From Pseudomonadota bacterium (GTDB lineage Bacteria; Pseudomonadota; Alphaproteobacteria; Sphingomonadales; SMXR01), in NCBI GenBank assembly GCA_022566215.1, contig JADFJJ010000007.1, positions 1-59,222 on the forward strand: a stretch of DNA of 59,222 bases. The letters run 5' to 3'. The position numbers and the translations under genes were made by a program. The notes under the pieces are model-generated. The model ran no database searches. It was not told the DNA's origin and worked only from the letters and a program-made list of their open reading frames with translations. Numbering within the stretch: the first letter of the stretch is position 1; every line of letters begins with the position of its first letter. Below are positions 1 through 11,089 of this stretch, in pieces.

Positions 1-86
1 AGGACCAGCCAGACCCCCAGCCCGAGCAACAGCCCGCCACCCAGAAAGGCCAGGATAAGGGGTAAAATAGAGCCATCAAACGTCAT
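1..86 (-). CDS. N-terminus of a membrane-anchored protein, cut by the window edge; possibly RmuC by its N-terminal TM segment and position next to def
   Basis: Minus-strand ATG at 84-86; reads MTFDGSILPLILAFLGGGLLLGLGVWLVL, a single hydrophobic segment, open to the window edge. Confidence 0.45.
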   Translation of the reverse strand, partial: MTFDGSILPLILAFLGGGLLLGLGVWLV

Positions 87-238
87 GGGAATTTCCCAAC
101 AGCATCATAAACCGGTGATCGACAGGGAACCACCTAAACAGGGGCGTTGCAAGGGAAAGTTCCCCGCCTTGACTGGGGCATTGTAAGCGTCTAGGTCATG
201 ACCTGGTTAAACCGGGACAACAGCGGGATGAAAAAACC

Positions 239-769
239 ATGACCATTTTGCGGATTTTGACCGCACCGAACCCGGTATTGAGGACCACTTCGAAACCTGT
301 AAAAAAGGTTGATGATGCCCTTCGCGCATTTATCGATGACATGCTCGAGACCATGTATCATTCAGAGAACGGCATTGGTCTGGCGGCCATCCAGGTGGGT
401 GTTCATAAACGCATTATTGTCATGGACCTGTCCGGGGAAGATGCCCCTAAAAACCCCAAATGCTACATAAATCCGGAAATCACCTGGACCGGCGAGGAGG
501 TAGCGATTCACAGCGAAGGCTGTCTGTCGGTGCCGGAATATTACGCCGAGGTCGAACGCCCGGCCAAATGCCGGGTCAAATACCTGGACTATCGCGGCAA
601 GGAACACGAGCAGGAGGCCGAGGGGCTGTTCGCCACCTGCATCCAGCACGAAATTGACCACCTGGACGGAATACTTTTCATTGATCATATCTCTTCATTG
701 AAACGCGGCATGATCGTAAAAAAGCTGAACAAGGCCCAGCGCGAAAAAGCCCAGGCGCACACCATTTAG
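239..769 (+). CDS. def: Peptide deformylase
   Basis: Motifs GIGLAAIQVG, EGCLSVP and QHEIDHLDG; followed by fmt. Confidence 0.97.
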   Translation: MTILRILTAPNPVLRTTSKPVKKVDDALRAFIDDMLETMYHSENGIGLAAIQVGVHKRIIVMDLSGEDAPKNPKCYINPEITWTGEEVAIHSEGCLSVPEYYAEVERPAKCRVKYLDYRGKEHEQEAEGLFATCIQHEIDHLDGILFIDHISSLKRGMIVKKLNKAQREKAQAHTI

Positions 770-787
770 GCCTGGCGGGGAGGCGCT

Positions 788-1711
788 ATGAAACCTTTGC
801 GGCTGATATTCATGGGTACTCCGGAGTTTGCGGTTCCCTCGCTAAAGGCCCTGGTTGAAAGTCCGCACCAGGTTGTCACGGCTTACACCCAGCCGCCGCG
901 AAAAAGCGGGCGCGGCATGAAGGAGAGCAAAAGCCCGGTTCACCGGTTCGCTGAAGATCATGGCATTCCGGTCCTGACCCCTGAAAACTTCAAGGATAAA
1001 AAGGATCTTGAAACCTTTAAGGCCTTGGGCGCGGAGGTAGCCGTGGTGGCGGCTTACGGGCTGATCCTGCCAGAGGCGATACTGACCGCGCCCAGCAAGG
1101 GATGCCTGAACATTCATGCCTCGCTGCTGCCGAAATTCAGGGGCGCGGCGCCGATCCAGCGGGCGATTGAGGCCGGTGAGACGGTCAGTGGCAACACCAT
1201 CATGAAAATTGAAAAGGGCCTGGACGCCGGGGCGATCATTATCCAGGAACAATTTACCCTCAAGCCCGATGAAACCGCCGGCTCCCTGCACGACCGCCTA
1301 TCTGACCAGGCGGCCGGCATGATTGTCCCGGCTCTGGAAGGGTATGTCGCGGGAAAGCTGGTTCCAAAACCGCAGGATGAAACCAATACCACCTATGCCC
1401 CCAAGGTCAAAAAAAGCGAAAGCCGCATCAACTGGAACGCCCCGGCCATCGAGGTCGACCGCAAGGTCCGCGCCTTTTGCCCGTACCCGGGGGCCTGGTT
1501 CCAGCATAGAGGCAAGCGCATTCGTATTCTGAAAGGCCACGTGGTGAAAGCAAGCGGCGCCCCGGGGGAAGTCCTGGACAAGTCCCTGACGGTTGCCTGC
1601 AAGACCGGGGCATACCGGATTGAGCGGGTCCAGCGCGCCGGCAAAAAGCCGATGACGGCGGCTGAGTTTTTGCGCGGCCAGCCGATCGCCCCGGGTGAGA
1701 TTGTTGATTAG
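788..1711 (+). CDS. fmt: Methionyl-tRNA formyltransferase
   Basis: [13 protein letters not shown]-terminus, [20 protein letters not shown] motif; def-fmt pair. Confidence 0.97.
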   Translation: MKPLRLIFMGTPEFAVPSLKALVESPHQVVTAYTQPPRKSGRGMKESKSPVHRFAEDHGIPVLTPENFKDKKDLETFKALGAEVAVVAAYGLILPEAILTAPSKGCLNIHASLLPKFRGAAPIQRAIEAGETVSGNTIMKIEKGLDAGAIIIQEQFTLKPDETAGSLHDRLSDQAAGMIVPALEGYVAGKLVPKPQDETNTTYAPKVKKSESRINWNAPAIEVDRKVRAFCPYPGAWFQHRGKRIRILKGHVVKASGAPGEVLDKSLTVACKTGAYRIERVQRAGKKPMTAAEFLRGQPIAPGEIVD

Positions 1712-1715
1712 TCCC

Positions 1716-2477
1716 ATGGCCCAGCGCTTCAAGATCACGATAGAATACGATGGCGGCGGATATGTCGGCTGGCAGGCCCAGGACAACGGGCCATCGGTTC
1801 AGGAAACCATTGAACAAGCGATCCATGCCTTTTCCGGCGAGCGCGTCCGCCTGACCACCGCCGGCCGGACCGATGCCGGGGTTCATGCGCTGGGCCAGGT
1901 GGCCCATTTTGACCTGAAGAAAAAAATCACACCCCACCAGGTGATGGCCGCGGTCAACGCCCACCTGAAGGAAGCCAAAGTGGCGGTCATCAAGGCTGAG
2001 GCTGTCGATGAAAACTTCAGCGCGCGCTTTTCAGCGGCCCGACGCCATTATCTTTACCGCATCCTGAACCGCAAGGCGCCGCCGGTGCTGGACCACGGGA
2101 AGGTCTGGCACGTGCCGCAAAAGCTCGATGCGGAGAAAATGCATGCCGCCGCCCAAGCGTTGGTGGGGAAACATGACTTTACAACCTTCCGTTCGATCAG
2201 GTGCCAGGCCAAATCACCGGTCAAGACGCTGGACCGGCTGGACGTTGAACGGTTGGGCGAGGAAATTTTATTCCGGGTTTCGGCGCGTTCATTTTTGCAT
2301 CACCAGGTGCGCTCGATGGTCGGCACCCTGAAGCTGGTGGGCCTGGGCAAATGGACCGCAGATAATGTCACTGAGGCGCTTGAGGCCCGGGACCGGACGG
2401 CGGTCGGTTTCAATGCCCCGCCGCACGGGCTGTATCTCATCAGAGTGGAATACCGGGAAGGCCAAACGCCTGCATAA
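1716..2477 (+). CDS. truA: tRNA pseudouridine synthase A (38-40)
   Basis: [22 protein letters not shown]...[18 protein letters not shown]; internal ATG at 1716 preferred over the track start at 1695. Confidence 0.96.
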   Translation: MAQRFKITIEYDGGGYVGWQAQDNGPSVQETIEQAIHAFSGERVRLTTAGRTDAGVHALGQVAHFDLKKKITPHQVMAAVNAHLKEAKVAVIKAEAVDENFSARFSAARRHYLYRILNRKAPPVLDHGKVWHVPQKLDAEKMHAAAQALVGKHDFTTFRSIRCQAKSPVKTLDRLDVERLGEEILFRVSARSFLHHQVRSMVGTLKLVGLGKWTADNVTEALEARDRTAVGFNAPPHGLYLIRVEYREGQTPA

Positions 2478-3051
2478 ACAGCGCCATGACAAAAAATACC
2501 AGTAAAACATCAAACAGCACGAACAATATGCCGTGAAAAACCGACGCGCCGAGCGCTTTGCGGGTGATGTAGAACTTGTAGCTTAAGCCCAGCCCGAGAC
2601 TGATCCACCAGACCATAACCGCGGCCGTCCCGGCTATGACGGAGAACGAGCCAAGGACAAAATAGGGCAGCATGATAATCATGAAAAATATCCGGCCCCA
2701 GTTATAAAGCGGCATAAAGACCAGGTAATTGTGGCGCGGGCCGATGATCGACCAGGCATAAAAAATCGCATAGGCAAACATTATCCAGGCGATCGCGTAT
2801 CCGGCAAAAAAGCCAAAAATAAGCAAAAAACCACTCAAATCAAAATCCGGCCCCCGGAACTGCAGCCATTGGATCAGAACATAAAGGGGGGCGGCGAAGA
2901 TCAGGGCTGAGAAAGACCGCAAAACGTTTCTGCCCGAGACCTCCATAAACTTCAGCGCCGTGGAATCGCCTATCAAAAAACGAAACGCGACAAACAGGGA
3001 GAGGACGATATGTTCGGGTAAGGTTTGGCTATGGGTTTTTTTCGGGGACAA
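2440..3051 (-). CDS. Multi-pass membrane protein of unknown function
   Basis: Several hydrophobic segments. Tail-to-tail overlap of 38 bp with truA. TTG at 3049-3051 avoids the overlap with dapD that the longer track start (3132) would need. Confidence 0.6.
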   Translation of the reverse strand: MSPKKTHSQTLPEHIVLSLFVAFRFLIGDSTALKFMEVSGRNVLRSFSALIFAAPLYVLIQWLQFRGPDFDLSGFLLIFGFFAGYAIAWIMFAYAIFYAWSIIGPRHNYLVFMPLYNWGRIFFMIIMLPYFVLGSFSVIAGTAAVMVWWISLGLGLSYKFYITRKALGASVFHGILFVLFDVLLVFFVMALFMQAFGLPGIPL

Positions 3052-3067
3052 GGGACTGGGCCGCCTT

Positions 3068-3859
3068 TCACGGGCGGAGCAAATCGTTGATGGAGGTTTT
3101 GGCCCGGGTTCCGGCATCCACGGATTTGACAATCACCGCCGCGTAGGTGTTTTTTTCCGGCAGTATACCCGGCACCACCACTGAATATGCCGGGATTCGC
3201 CCGGTTGTGACCCGGCCGCTTTTCCGGTCCAGGATCGGGGTGGATTTGCCAAGATAAACCCCCATGGCAAGCACCGCTCCCTCTTCGATTATGACCCCTT
3301 CGGCCACTTCCGAACGGGCGCCGATAAAACAGTTGTCTTCGATAATGACCGGGCTTGCCTGGACCGGCTCAAGCACCCCGCCGATCCCGGCCCCGCCCGA
3401 GATATGGCAGTTTTTTCCCACCTGCGCGCAGCTTCCCACCGTCGCCCAGGTATCCACCATGGTGCCGTCCCCGACATAGGCGCCAATATTGACATATGAA
3501 GGCATCAGCACCACACCCTGGCCGAGGTACGCCCCAAAACGGACCAGTGAGCCAGGAACAGCACGTATGCCGGCCTTTTTGAAGTCGTCTTCGCCCCAGC
3601 CGGAGAATTTCATCGGCGCCTTGTCGTACCATGGACCTTCCTTGACCAGGCGGTTTTCCGACAGCTGAAAATAAAGAAGCACCGCCTTTTTGGCCCATTG
3701 GTTAACTTGCCAGACGCCGTCCTTTTTCTCAGCTGCCCTGAGCCGCCCCTGATCCATCAAGGCAATGACTTCCTCTACGGAAGAGAGAACCGGGTCACCT
3801 GTACTCAGCGAGCTGCGTTTCTCCCAGGCGGTCTCGATGATATTCTTTAGTTTATCCAT
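3068..3859 (-). CDS. dapD: 2,3,4,5-tetrahydropyridine-2,6-dicarboxylate N-succinyltransferase
   Basis: Left-handed beta-helix repeats ([44 protein letters not shown]). Confidence 0.96.
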   Translation of the reverse strand: MDKLKNIIETAWEKRSSLSTGDPVLSSVEEVIALMDQGRLRAAEKKDGVWQVNQWAKKAVLLYFQLSENRLVKEGPWYDKAPMKFSGWGEDDFKKAGIRAVPGSLVRFGAYLGQGVVLMPSYVNIGAYVGDGTMVDTWATVGSCAQVGKNCHISGGAGIGGVLEPVQASPVIIEDNCFIGARSEVAEGVIIEEGAVLAMGVYLGKSTPILDRKSGRVTTGRIPAYSVVVPGILPEKNTYAAVIVKSVDAGTRAKTSINDLLRP

Positions 3860-3863
3860 ATCC

Positions 3864-4589
3864 TCACGTTTGAAGCGTTTCGCTGAGCCAGCCTACCAGA
3901 TGGTCGGTTTCATAATCAATGTGCGCGGCGTCATAGCCCATCGCTCCCCATTCATAGCGGGTCTTGACCCACACCGTGGTCATGCCAAGGGCCGCCGCCG
4001 GGGCCAGGTTGCGCGCCATGTCTTCAATCATCACGGCATTTTTCGGGTCAATTCCGAAGTGGTCGATGAAGTTTTGATAGGAGACCTCATTGGGCTTTGG
4101 AATATGGCCGGCCGCGGTGATATCAAATATTCCGTCGAACTGGTCTTCAATGCCGATTTTTTCCAGCACCCGGATGGCATAGCGGGCCTCACCATTGGTA
4201 AAGATAAATTTTCTCCCCCGAATTGCGCTCAAAGCCCGGCCCAGTTCCTGATCTTGTTTCAGCGGGGACAGGTCAATGTCGTGGACAAAATGCATAAAAT
4301 CTTCCGGGTTGACCCCGTGTACTTCGATCAGGCCGCGCAGGGTAGTGCCATAGCGGATAAAATAATCCTTTTGTATTTTATAGGCCTGGTCTCCGTCGAC
4401 CCCAAGCAAGTTCGTAATATAGGCCTTCATTTTGATATCGATGTGGGCAAACAGGTTGCAATGTTCAGGATAAAGGGTGTTATCCAGATCAAATATCCAG
4501 GCGGTCGAAGAGCTATTCGACACCTTTTTTCTGCTTTTTTTCCGGATAATCTGGTCCATCGCGGGTGGTTTTCCCCCTAACCCTTGCAC
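3864..4589 (-). CDS. HAD-superfamily hydrolase, pyrimidine 5'-nucleotidase type
   Basis: [12 protein letters not shown] motif I and [12 protein letters not shown] motif IV. Confidence 0.88.
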   Translation of the reverse strand: MQGLGGKPPAMDQIIRKKSRKKVSNSSSTAWIFDLDNTLYPEHCNLFAHIDIKMKAYITNLLGVDGDQAYKIQKDYFIRYGTTLRGLIEVHGVNPEDFMHFVHDIDLSPLKQDQELGRALSAIRGRKFIFTNGEARYAIRVLEKIGIEDQFDGIFDITAAGHIPKPNEVSYQNFIDHFGIDPKNAVMIEDMARNLAPAAALGMTTVWVKTRYEWGAMGYDAAHIDYETDHLVGWLSETLQT

Positions 4590-5216
4590 GCGTTGGCTAT
4601 AGCATCGCGCAAGTCATCAATGCCGATATTCTTGACCGCGCTGGTGGCCAGGATATCGGGGTGTACAATAACATAAGGTTTCAGGTCGTTGCGCAGTTTT
4701 TCCATAGCCGGTTCACGCTCTTCCACTTTCAGTTTGTCGACTTTGGTCGCCACTACCAGGGTGGAAACCGCGGCCTTGCAAAAGTTCAAGGATTTCCCGG
4801 TCGCTTTTCATCAGCCCGCGGCGGGCGTCGATTAAAAGAAACAGCCGCCTCAGGGGCGCCCTTCCCCTCATGTAATCCTTGATCAGGCCGGTCCAGCGCC
4901 TGACCTGGCCCTTGGCCGCCCGGGCATAGCCATAGCCGGGCATATCAACCAGATAACACTCGCCGCCCAGACTATCTCCGGTTAGATGAAAATAGTTCAG
5001 CATCCGGGTGCGTCCCGGGGTATTGGAGGTCTTGGCCATTTTTTTGCGCTCCACCAGGGCGTTCAGCAGGGTCGATTTCCCGACGTTGGAGCGCCCGGCG
5101 AAGGCCACTTCCGGAAAACCGGCCGCGGGCAGATCGTTGGCCGAAACCGCACTGGTCAAAAAGGTGCACTCCACGGCCCAGGGGGGGCCAGCCGCGCTGC
5201 CTTTTTCCTTAGCCAT
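4577..5216 (-). CDS. engB: Ribosome biogenesis GTP-binding protein EngB/YihA, apparently frame-disrupted near 4777-4785
   Basis: ORF 4713-5216 has [16 protein letters not shown] and [10 protein letters not shown] (G1, G3). The TKVDKLK motif (G4) and C-terminus are in another frame, ORF 4577-4789. Confidence 0.88.
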
Positions 5217-6960
5217 CTTTTATTGAGACACCTTCGCGCCTCATGATGATCCACTGCTGGGTGATCGACAACAGGTTGTTCCAGGTCCAGTAAATCACCA
5301 GGGCGACCGGGAACGGCGCCAGGATGAAGGTGAACAAAATTGGCATGAACATGAATATCTTGGCCTGGATCGGGTCTGGAGATTGCGGGTTCAGCTTCAT
5401 TTGCAGCCACATGGTCAGGCCCATCAGGATTGGCCAGATGCCGATCGCCAGGAAGGAAATCCAGCCCGGATAGGACCAGTCGATCAGGCCGAAGCCGGTG
5501 ATCAATGTCGCCGGATCCGGGGCCGACAGATCGTGGATCCAGCCAAAGAACGGCTGATGGCGGGAATCAATCGTGACAAACAACGTCTTGTAAAGGGCGA
5601 AAAACACCGGAATCTGCAGCAAAATCGGCAAGCACCCGGCCGCCGGATTGACTTTTTCCTTCTTGTAAAGCGCCATCGTTTCCTGTTGCTGGCGCGTTTT
5701 GTCGTCGGCATAACGTTCCTTGATCTGCTTCATTTTGGGCTGCAGCTTTTTCATTTTGCTCATGGCCCGGTAGGACTTGTTGGCCAGCGGGAAAAAGAAA
5801 ATCTTGATGATGATGGTCAAAATCAGGATCGCGACCCCGTAATTGCCGGTCGCCTTGAAGAAAAAATCCAGGGTGAAATAAATCGGCTGGGTCAGGAAAC
5901 TGAACCAGCCCCAATCGATCGCCCAGTCAAATTTCGGAATGTTATAGGCTTCGCTATAAGCATCGATCAGGTCCACTTCCTTGGCGCCGGCGAAAAAGTG
6001 GGAAGTGTATTCTGATCTCCCGCCGATCGCTACAACTTCACCGCCTTCGACCAAAAATCTGGCCCGGTAAACATCCCGGCCGCGCATTTTGCTGTAGGTG
6101 TAATTGCCGGTAAAGGATTTGCCTTGATCGGGAATCAGGGCGGTCAGCCAGTTTTTGCCGGTAAATCCCAGCCAGCCATTGTTGCTTCCGGCATATTCCA
6201 GCGGGCCATCATCGGCCAAATCATCATAGTCATAATCGTCTTCCACCTGGTCGTTAAATGCACCAACCGGGCCTTCGTGAAGAATAAAAAAGCCCAGCGT
6301 GTCGGGGGTATCGATGCGCCAGATGTCGCCGGTGGGGGCGATGTTAATCCTAGCGCCTGAGTTGTTCTCAACCACCTGGCGGATGGTGAAAAGAAAATTT
6401 TCATCGACCGAGAAAAACTGGCGGAAGGTAACACCCTGGCTGTTTTCCCAGTAAAGCTCGACCGGGTTATCGGTGGTCAATGTCCCGCCCCGGGCATTCC
6501 AGACGGTATTTTCACCGGGGAGTTCGACGCTGGCATTGGCCCGCCAGCCAAACCGCGCAAAATAAGCATTATTTTCCGGCGCCGGCCTTAAAAGGTTAAT
6601 ATTTAACGCCCCTTCGCCAACCCGGTCGTAATAATCCTTCAACACCAGGTTATCCAGGGTTGCGCCACGGGTCGAGATGCTGCCACGAACCCGGGCAGCG
6701 TCAATTATCACCGGGACCGAGACGGCCGGCGGGGGGGCCGCTTCCGGTGGGGCTTCACCCAATATCTCCCGCGACAGCGGATCAGGGTCGGTAATGGTCT
6801 CACCGCCCAGATCAAGGGGTTGATCAACCTCGGCTTCCTGGTCCAGCTGTTCCTGCTCACGGGCCAGCTCATCCATGGGACCCAAGTAAAATGTCTGGTA
6901 GAGAAACAGAACCAGCATCGAGAGGACCACCGCCGACAGCAAATTTTTCATATCACCCAT
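5209..6960 (-). CDS. yidC: Membrane protein insertase YidC
   Basis: [46 protein letters not shown] and large periplasmic domain. Confidence 0.97.
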   Translation of the reverse strand: MGDMKNLLSAVVLSMLVLFLYQTFYLGPMDELAREQEQLDQEAEVDQPLDLGGETITDPDPLSREILGEAPPEAAPPPAVSVPVIIDAARVRGSISTRGATLDNLVLKDYYDRVGEGALNINLLRPAPENNAYFARFGWRANASVELPGENTVWNARGGTLTTDNPVELYWENSQGVTFRQFFSVDENFLFTIRQVVENNSGARINIAPTGDIWRIDTPDTLGFFILHEGPVGAFNDQVEDDYDYDDLADDGPLEYAGSNNGWLGFTGKNWLTALIPDQGKSFTGNYTYSKMRGRDVYRARFLVEGGEVVAIGGRSEYTSHFFAGAKEVDLIDAYSEAYNIPKFDWAIDWGWFSFLTQPIYFTLDFFFKATGNYGVAILILTIIIKIFFFPLANKSYRAMSKMKKLQPKMKQIKERYADDKTRQQQETMALYKKEKVNPAAGCLPILLQIPVFFALYKTLFVTIDSRHQPFFGWIHDLSAPDPATLITGFGLIDWSYPGWISFLAIGIWPILMGLTMWLQMKLNPQSPDPIQAKIFMFMPILFTFILAPFPVALVIYWTWNNLLSITQQWIIMRREGVSIKDG

Positions 6961-6963
6961 AAT

Positions 6964-7236
6964 TCAAACCTTATTCTTCGCTTTCTTTTTGCGCTGTTCA
7001 GAATGCCCCTCAGAGGCCTCCGGCACGGGATCAAAACCGGAGCCGCCAAAGGGGTGGCACCGGCCAATGCGCTTTAATGCCAGCCACGAGCCTTTAAGTC
7101 CACCATGAAGTTTAATGGCCTCCGCCGCGTACTGGCTGCAGGTCGGCTGGAAGCGGCAGGTGGGCGGAAAAAAGGGTGAAACCAGCCGCTGGTAGCCGCT
7201 GATCATAAGCTGGAAAAATTTGGCCAATGGCGACAT
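6964..7236 (-). CDS. yidD: Membrane protein insertion efficiency factor YidD
   Basis: [58 protein letters not shown]. Confidence 0.95.
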   Translation of the reverse strand: MSPLAKFFQLMISGYQRLVSPFFPPTCRFQPTCSQYAAEAIKLHGGLKGSWLALKRIGRCHPFGGSGFDPVPEASEGHSEQRKKKAKNKV

Positions 7237-7239
7237 GTC

Positions 7240-7608
7240 TCAGACCTTTTTTTCAAGACGCTTATGTAAGACTTCGAGCGCGCTTTTCAAATCCTGAACC
7301 AACAATTCATAGGGCCTCTTAAGGGCAGCTTTTCGCCCGATCACCACATAATGAAATCGATCCCGGCCCAATTCCGGGAAAACCTCCCCGATCACCTTCC
7401 TTAGGCGGCGCTTGATGCGGTTGCGTTCAACCGCGCCGCCGCACCGCTTGGTCACGGTCAGGCCGGCGTAAATCCCTTTTTCCGCATCCTCGGCCGGCGC
7501 CTTAATCTGGACCACCAGACCGGGCATGGGCTTTTTGACGCCAGCGGCCGCCACCGACAAAAACTGCCGGCGGGTCTTCAGGGTGTATATGTCAGGTTTT
7601 TTCCTCAT
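7240..7608 (-). CDS. rnpA: Ribonuclease P protein component
   Basis: LTVTKRCGGAVERNRIKRRLRKVI; between rpmH and yidD. Confidence 0.94.
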   Translation of the reverse strand: MRKKPDIYTLKTRRQFLSVAAAGVKKPMPGLVVQIKAPAEDAEKGIYAGLTVTKRCGGAVERNRIKRRLRKVIGEVFPELGRDRFHYVVIGRKAALKRPYELLVQDLKSALEVLHKRLEKKV

Positions 7609-7636
7609 GATCTGTATCTATACCGTCAAGAAGCAT

Positions 7637-7665
7637 AAAAAAACCGGCCCCTTGGTGGGAGCCGG
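7637..7665 (-). terminator. Probable intrinsic terminator/attenuator between rpmH and rnpA
   Basis: Minus strand CCGGC(T)CCC ACCAA GGGGCCGG followed by seven T. Confidence 0.7.
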
Positions 7666-7702
7666 CGCTAATCCTCAAAAAGGGTTGATTGCCCCCTTAA
7701 AA

Positions 7703-7837
7703 TTAAGCAGAAAGGCGCTTGCGGCCCTTGGCCCGTCTCGCATTCAGGACCCGGCGGCCGCCGACAGTGGCCATCCGGGCGCGGAAACCGTGGCGGCGTT
7801 TTCTGACCAGGTTGCTGGGCTGAAATGTTCTTTTCAT
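7703..7837 (-). CDS. rpmH: 50S ribosomal protein L34 (not in the supplied ORF track)
   Basis: Reads [44 protein letters not shown], 44 aa; upstream of rnpA. Confidence 0.98.
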   Translation of the reverse strand: MKRTFQPSNLVRKRRHGFRARMATVGGRRVLNARRAKGRKRLSA

Positions 7838-8063
7838 AGTCACCTCTGCTCCGGGTTCAACGTCTTGGGCCTGACCCGCTTCTCAATTGCGAGGGGGTGT
7901 ATAGCGCTCTCCCCAGGACAAGTCAATGGCCGTAAAGGTGAATTTCCTCAATTTGTTTTCCGGCATCAGGGCCAAAAATTCAGGGCCTTTTACGCTCCTT
8001 TTGCCCTTTGGAACAAATTGGGATAAAGCTAGAAGCCGGAAGCTGGGAATGAGGGGCTTTGGC

Positions 8064-8933
8064 ATGACATTAAACAAGCCAGGATTAACGCGAGCGGCCG
8101 GCCGGAGGTTTCTGGCCGCCCTGATTTTTCTTCTGTTCCCTGTTTCCCTGTTGCAGGCAGCGGAAAAACCGAACCTTATGGAGCGTTGGCTGGTCAATGA
8201 TTCCCTTTCCGGGCGGGAGGTCGACCACAGCCCCTGGCAAAACCTTCTGGACTCCTACCTGGTGGCCCGGGATGAGGGGGAAAGCGCTTTTAACTATGCC
8301 GCCGTCACAAGCCAGGACCAGGAGGTTTTGTCCCAGTACATCATCATGCTGGGGCGGACCGATGTTGACCGCCTGAACCGGGATGAACAAATGGCGTTCT
8401 GGATCAACGCCTACAATGCCCTGGTGGTCAGTATCGTTCTTGAGGACTATCCGGTGCGCAGCATCAATGACATCGGCGGGTGGTTTTTCTCGCCCGGACC
8501 GTGGCAGGAAAAAAGGTTCCGGGTGTACCTGATAAACCTGAGCCTGAACGACATCCACCACCGCATTCTGCGCCCGATCTGGAGGGATTTGCGGATCCAT
8601 TATGTCTTGAGCTGCGGGGCGCGGGGCTGCCCGGCGCTGGCGGCAAAGCCTTTTACCGGGAAATCCATTGAGGAAGACCTGGCGGCGGCCGAGACCGCTT
8701 TCATCAACTTTGGTCCGGCGATCCGCCAGATCAGGGGGACCGGGGTTACGCTGTCACGCATATACGACTGGTATGGGCGCGATTTCGGCGAACAGGAAGA
8801 GGACATCCTGGCCCACATCAAAAACCGGGCCCGGGGGAATTTGGCGGTTCAGCTGGCGCCGGTCGGAAAAATTTCCAGCTACGGATTTGACTGGGATCTG
8901 AACGATGCCGCGGGTCAAACCCCGGGCGACTGA
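8064..8933 (+). CDS. Secreted DUF547-like protein
   Basis: Signal peptide RFLAALIFLLFPVSLLQA; FWINAYNALVVSIVLEDYPVRSI and LSCGARGCPALAAKPF match the DUF547 pattern as I recall it. Confidence 0.8.
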   Translation: MTLNKPGLTRAAGRRFLAALIFLLFPVSLLQAAEKPNLMERWLVNDSLSGREVDHSPWQNLLDSYLVARDEGESAFNYAAVTSQDQEVLSQYIIMLGRTDVDRLNRDEQMAFWINAYNALVVSIVLEDYPVRSINDIGGWFFSPGPWQEKRFRVYLINLSLNDIHHRILRPIWRDLRIHYVLSCGARGCPALAAKPFTGKSIEEDLAAAETAFINFGPAIRQIRGTGVTLSRIYDWYGRDFGEQEEDILAHIKNRARGNLAVQLAPVGKISSYGFDWDLNDAAGQTPGD

Positions 8934-9000
8934 ACACCTTTCCCGGGTAAAACCCTGAAAATTATTTAATTTTAGGCAAAATCCCTTTACAAACCTATTC

Positions 9001-10407
9001 ATGCAAGAAAAACGTCCAACATTTTTCAATAGCCTGTCATCACAATTGCTGGTGCTGATCATTTTGTTTGTGATGATGATCGAGGTTTTGATTTACGTTC
9101 CCTCGCTGGCCGAGTTCAGAAAAGATTATCTCGACCGCCGGCTGGTGATGGCGCAGGTGGCCGCGCTGTCGCTTGAGGAAGTCCCCGGCCAGGCGGTCAG
9201 CTCCATGCTTGAGGAGGAATTGCTGAGCGCCGCGGAAATCCAGGCAGTGATTGTGATTCGGGATGATTCGCGTCAGCTCATCCTGCGCGGCGATATGCCC
9301 TCAAGGCTTGAAGCGGTCTATGACCTCCGCAACCCCACCTCCTGGGAACTGGTGGTGGATGCTTTCACGGTGCTTGGAAGGGGCGGGACCGGCAGCATCC
9401 AGGTCGAGGGAAAACCCCTTAATACCCGCCACCAGTCGGTCCTGATTGTTTTGAGGGAAGCGCCGCTTTTTGAGGCCATGGTCGCCTTTTCAAAATCGAT
9501 CCTGATCACCTCACTGGTGATCTCCCTGGCTACGGCGGGACTGGTTTTCCTGAGCATCATGATTTTCCTGGTCCGGCCGACCAAAAGGATCACCGATAAC
9601 CTGACCCGGTTTGCCGCTCAGCCGGAATTGGAAAGGAACACCCTGAAGGTCAGCGGGCGGCGAAATGAGATTGGCCTGCTGGAGGATCAAATCTCCCACA
9701 TGCAGCGTGAAATTCAAAAAGCCTTGCAACAGAAAAAACACCTGACCAGCCTGGGGCTGGCGGTCAGCAAGATAAATCACGATCTGAGAAACATCCTTGC
9801 CACCGCCCAGCTCTCCATTGACCGGCTCACCTCGGGCAAAGCCAAGGAAAACCAGGAACAGGTCATGGCGCGTCTTTTGCGTTCGGTGGACCGGGCGGTG
9901 CGTCTTGGCGAGCGCACCCTGAAATACGGCAAAGCGGAAGAACCGCCGCCTGATAAAAAAACGTTTTTACTGGCCGGCCTGGTCGCGGAGGTGAGGGAAT
10001 CCCTCCGGGACGGCGCCCGGGGCGGCCCCAGGTGGGTGGTCAAGATTCCCAAAACCCTGAAGGTCAATGCCGACCGCGAACAATTGTTCCGGGTGCTGTT
10101 GAACCTTTGCGGTAACGCAATCGAGGCGATGGAGGGGGCGGGGACCCTGACCATAATCGGTAAGGCGGATGGCAAAGAGCACCTGATCAGGGTCAAGGAT
10201 ACCGGGCCGGGTATTCCAGAGCGGCTTCAGGAAAGCCTGTTTATTCCTTTCGCCGGGAGCACCAAGGGAAGCGGCTACGGCCTCGGCCTGGCGATCGCCC
10301 AGGAATTGGTCAAAGCGCACAATGGAGAAATTCTTTTGGAAAAATCCGGCCCAACGGGAAGCGTGTTTTGTATTTGCCTGCCCGCCAAACAACCGCGCAA
10401 AAATTAA
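9001..10407 (+). CDS. Sensor histidine kinase, membrane bound
   Basis: Two TM segments flanking a periplasmic domain; INHDLRNIL H-box, LLNLCGNAIEAM N-box, VKDTGPGIP G1, GSGYGLGLAIAQELVKAHNG G2. Confidence 0.92.
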   Translation: MQEKRPTFFNSLSSQLLVLIILFVMMIEVLIYVPSLAEFRKDYLDRRLVMAQVAALSLEEVPGQAVSSMLEEELLSAAEIQAVIVIRDDSRQLILRGDMPSRLEAVYDLRNPTSWELVVDAFTVLGRGGTGSIQVEGKPLNTRHQSVLIVLREAPLFEAMVAFSKSILITSLVISLATAGLVFLSIMIFLVRPTKRITDNLTRFAAQPELERNTLKVSGRRNEIGLLEDQISHMQREIQKALQQKKHLTSLGLAVSKINHDLRNILATAQLSIDRLTSGKAKENQEQVMARLLRSVDRAVRLGERTLKYGKAEEPPPDKKTFLLAGLVAEVRESLRDGARGGPRWVVKIPKTLKVNADREQLFRVLLNLCGNAIEAMEGAGTLTIIGKADGKEHLIRVKDTGPGIPERLQESLFIPFAGSTKGSGYGLGLAIAQELVKAHNGEILLEKSGPTGSVFCICLPAKQPRKN

Positions 10408-10949
10408 TTGCCGGTGGGATTGTTCAGATTAAGATAAACCCTTTCATCGCGAATGAAGCGCCTGTTTTCCAGCTCCAGCGCCTCAACCTTTTTGAGCAGC
10501 GCCCGGGCCGCCTCGGGCATTGGGGGGCCCAAAAGCATAATCTGGGCGCGGGTGGTTTTCAACCGTTCGGTGGTCTGGCTGATGTTTGACAGTTCCATCT
10601 GCGCGCTCAGCCAGTCTTCCCTGAAGTCCGGGCCGACGGTGTTCCCTTCCAGGTTCTGCCGGAAAGGCATGTAATCGGTCTTGCGCTCAAATATCCTGCG
10701 GGCCAGGGCGGCATATTCGGCCTCCAGATGTTGCAAAAATTGAGCCGGGTTTTCGGCCCCGGCGCGTTCCTCTTCGGTCAACGCCGGCAAGGGGGACAGG
10801 GCAATCTGGTAAGGCGCCGTGCGGGCCGCTTCATGGGCCGCGATCGCCTCGCCGAAGGAAACCGTCGGCCAGTTTTCCCCTTCCGGCGCCGCACATCCGG
10901 CCAAAAGACACAAGGATGCCATGGCCATCGATTTTACAGTATTGATCAC
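10404..10949 (-). CDS. Putative lipoprotein of unknown function
   Basis: Lipobox MAMASLCLLAGC; no recognised domain. Confidence 0.65.
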   Translation of the reverse strand: MINTVKSMAMASLCLLAGCAAPEGENWPTVSFGEAIAAHEAARTAPYQIALSPLPALTEEERAGAENPAQFLQHLEAEYAALARRIFERKTDYMPFRQNLEGNTVGPDFREDWLSAQMELSNISQTTERLKTTRAQIMLLGPPMPEAARALLKKVEALELENRRFIRDERVYLNLNNPTGN

Positions 10950-11089
10950 GGACGGGATGCTAGCTTAGGACCAGAAAGGGGGCAAGAAAATTGACATAAT
11001 ATTGAAAAGAAAAGCCCGAAAGAGACTTGCAAGCACTCCCTTGAGGCGTTAGGTAACACTGGCTTTGAAAACCGCATTACTATTCAAAG

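Noticed and set aside
5383-6015. 210 aa plus-strand ORF
   Set aside because: Antisense to yidC.
11027-11055. Possible tRNA promoter TTGCAA-N17-TAGGTA
   Set aside because: -10 match is poor and no supporting evidence; not listed as a feature.
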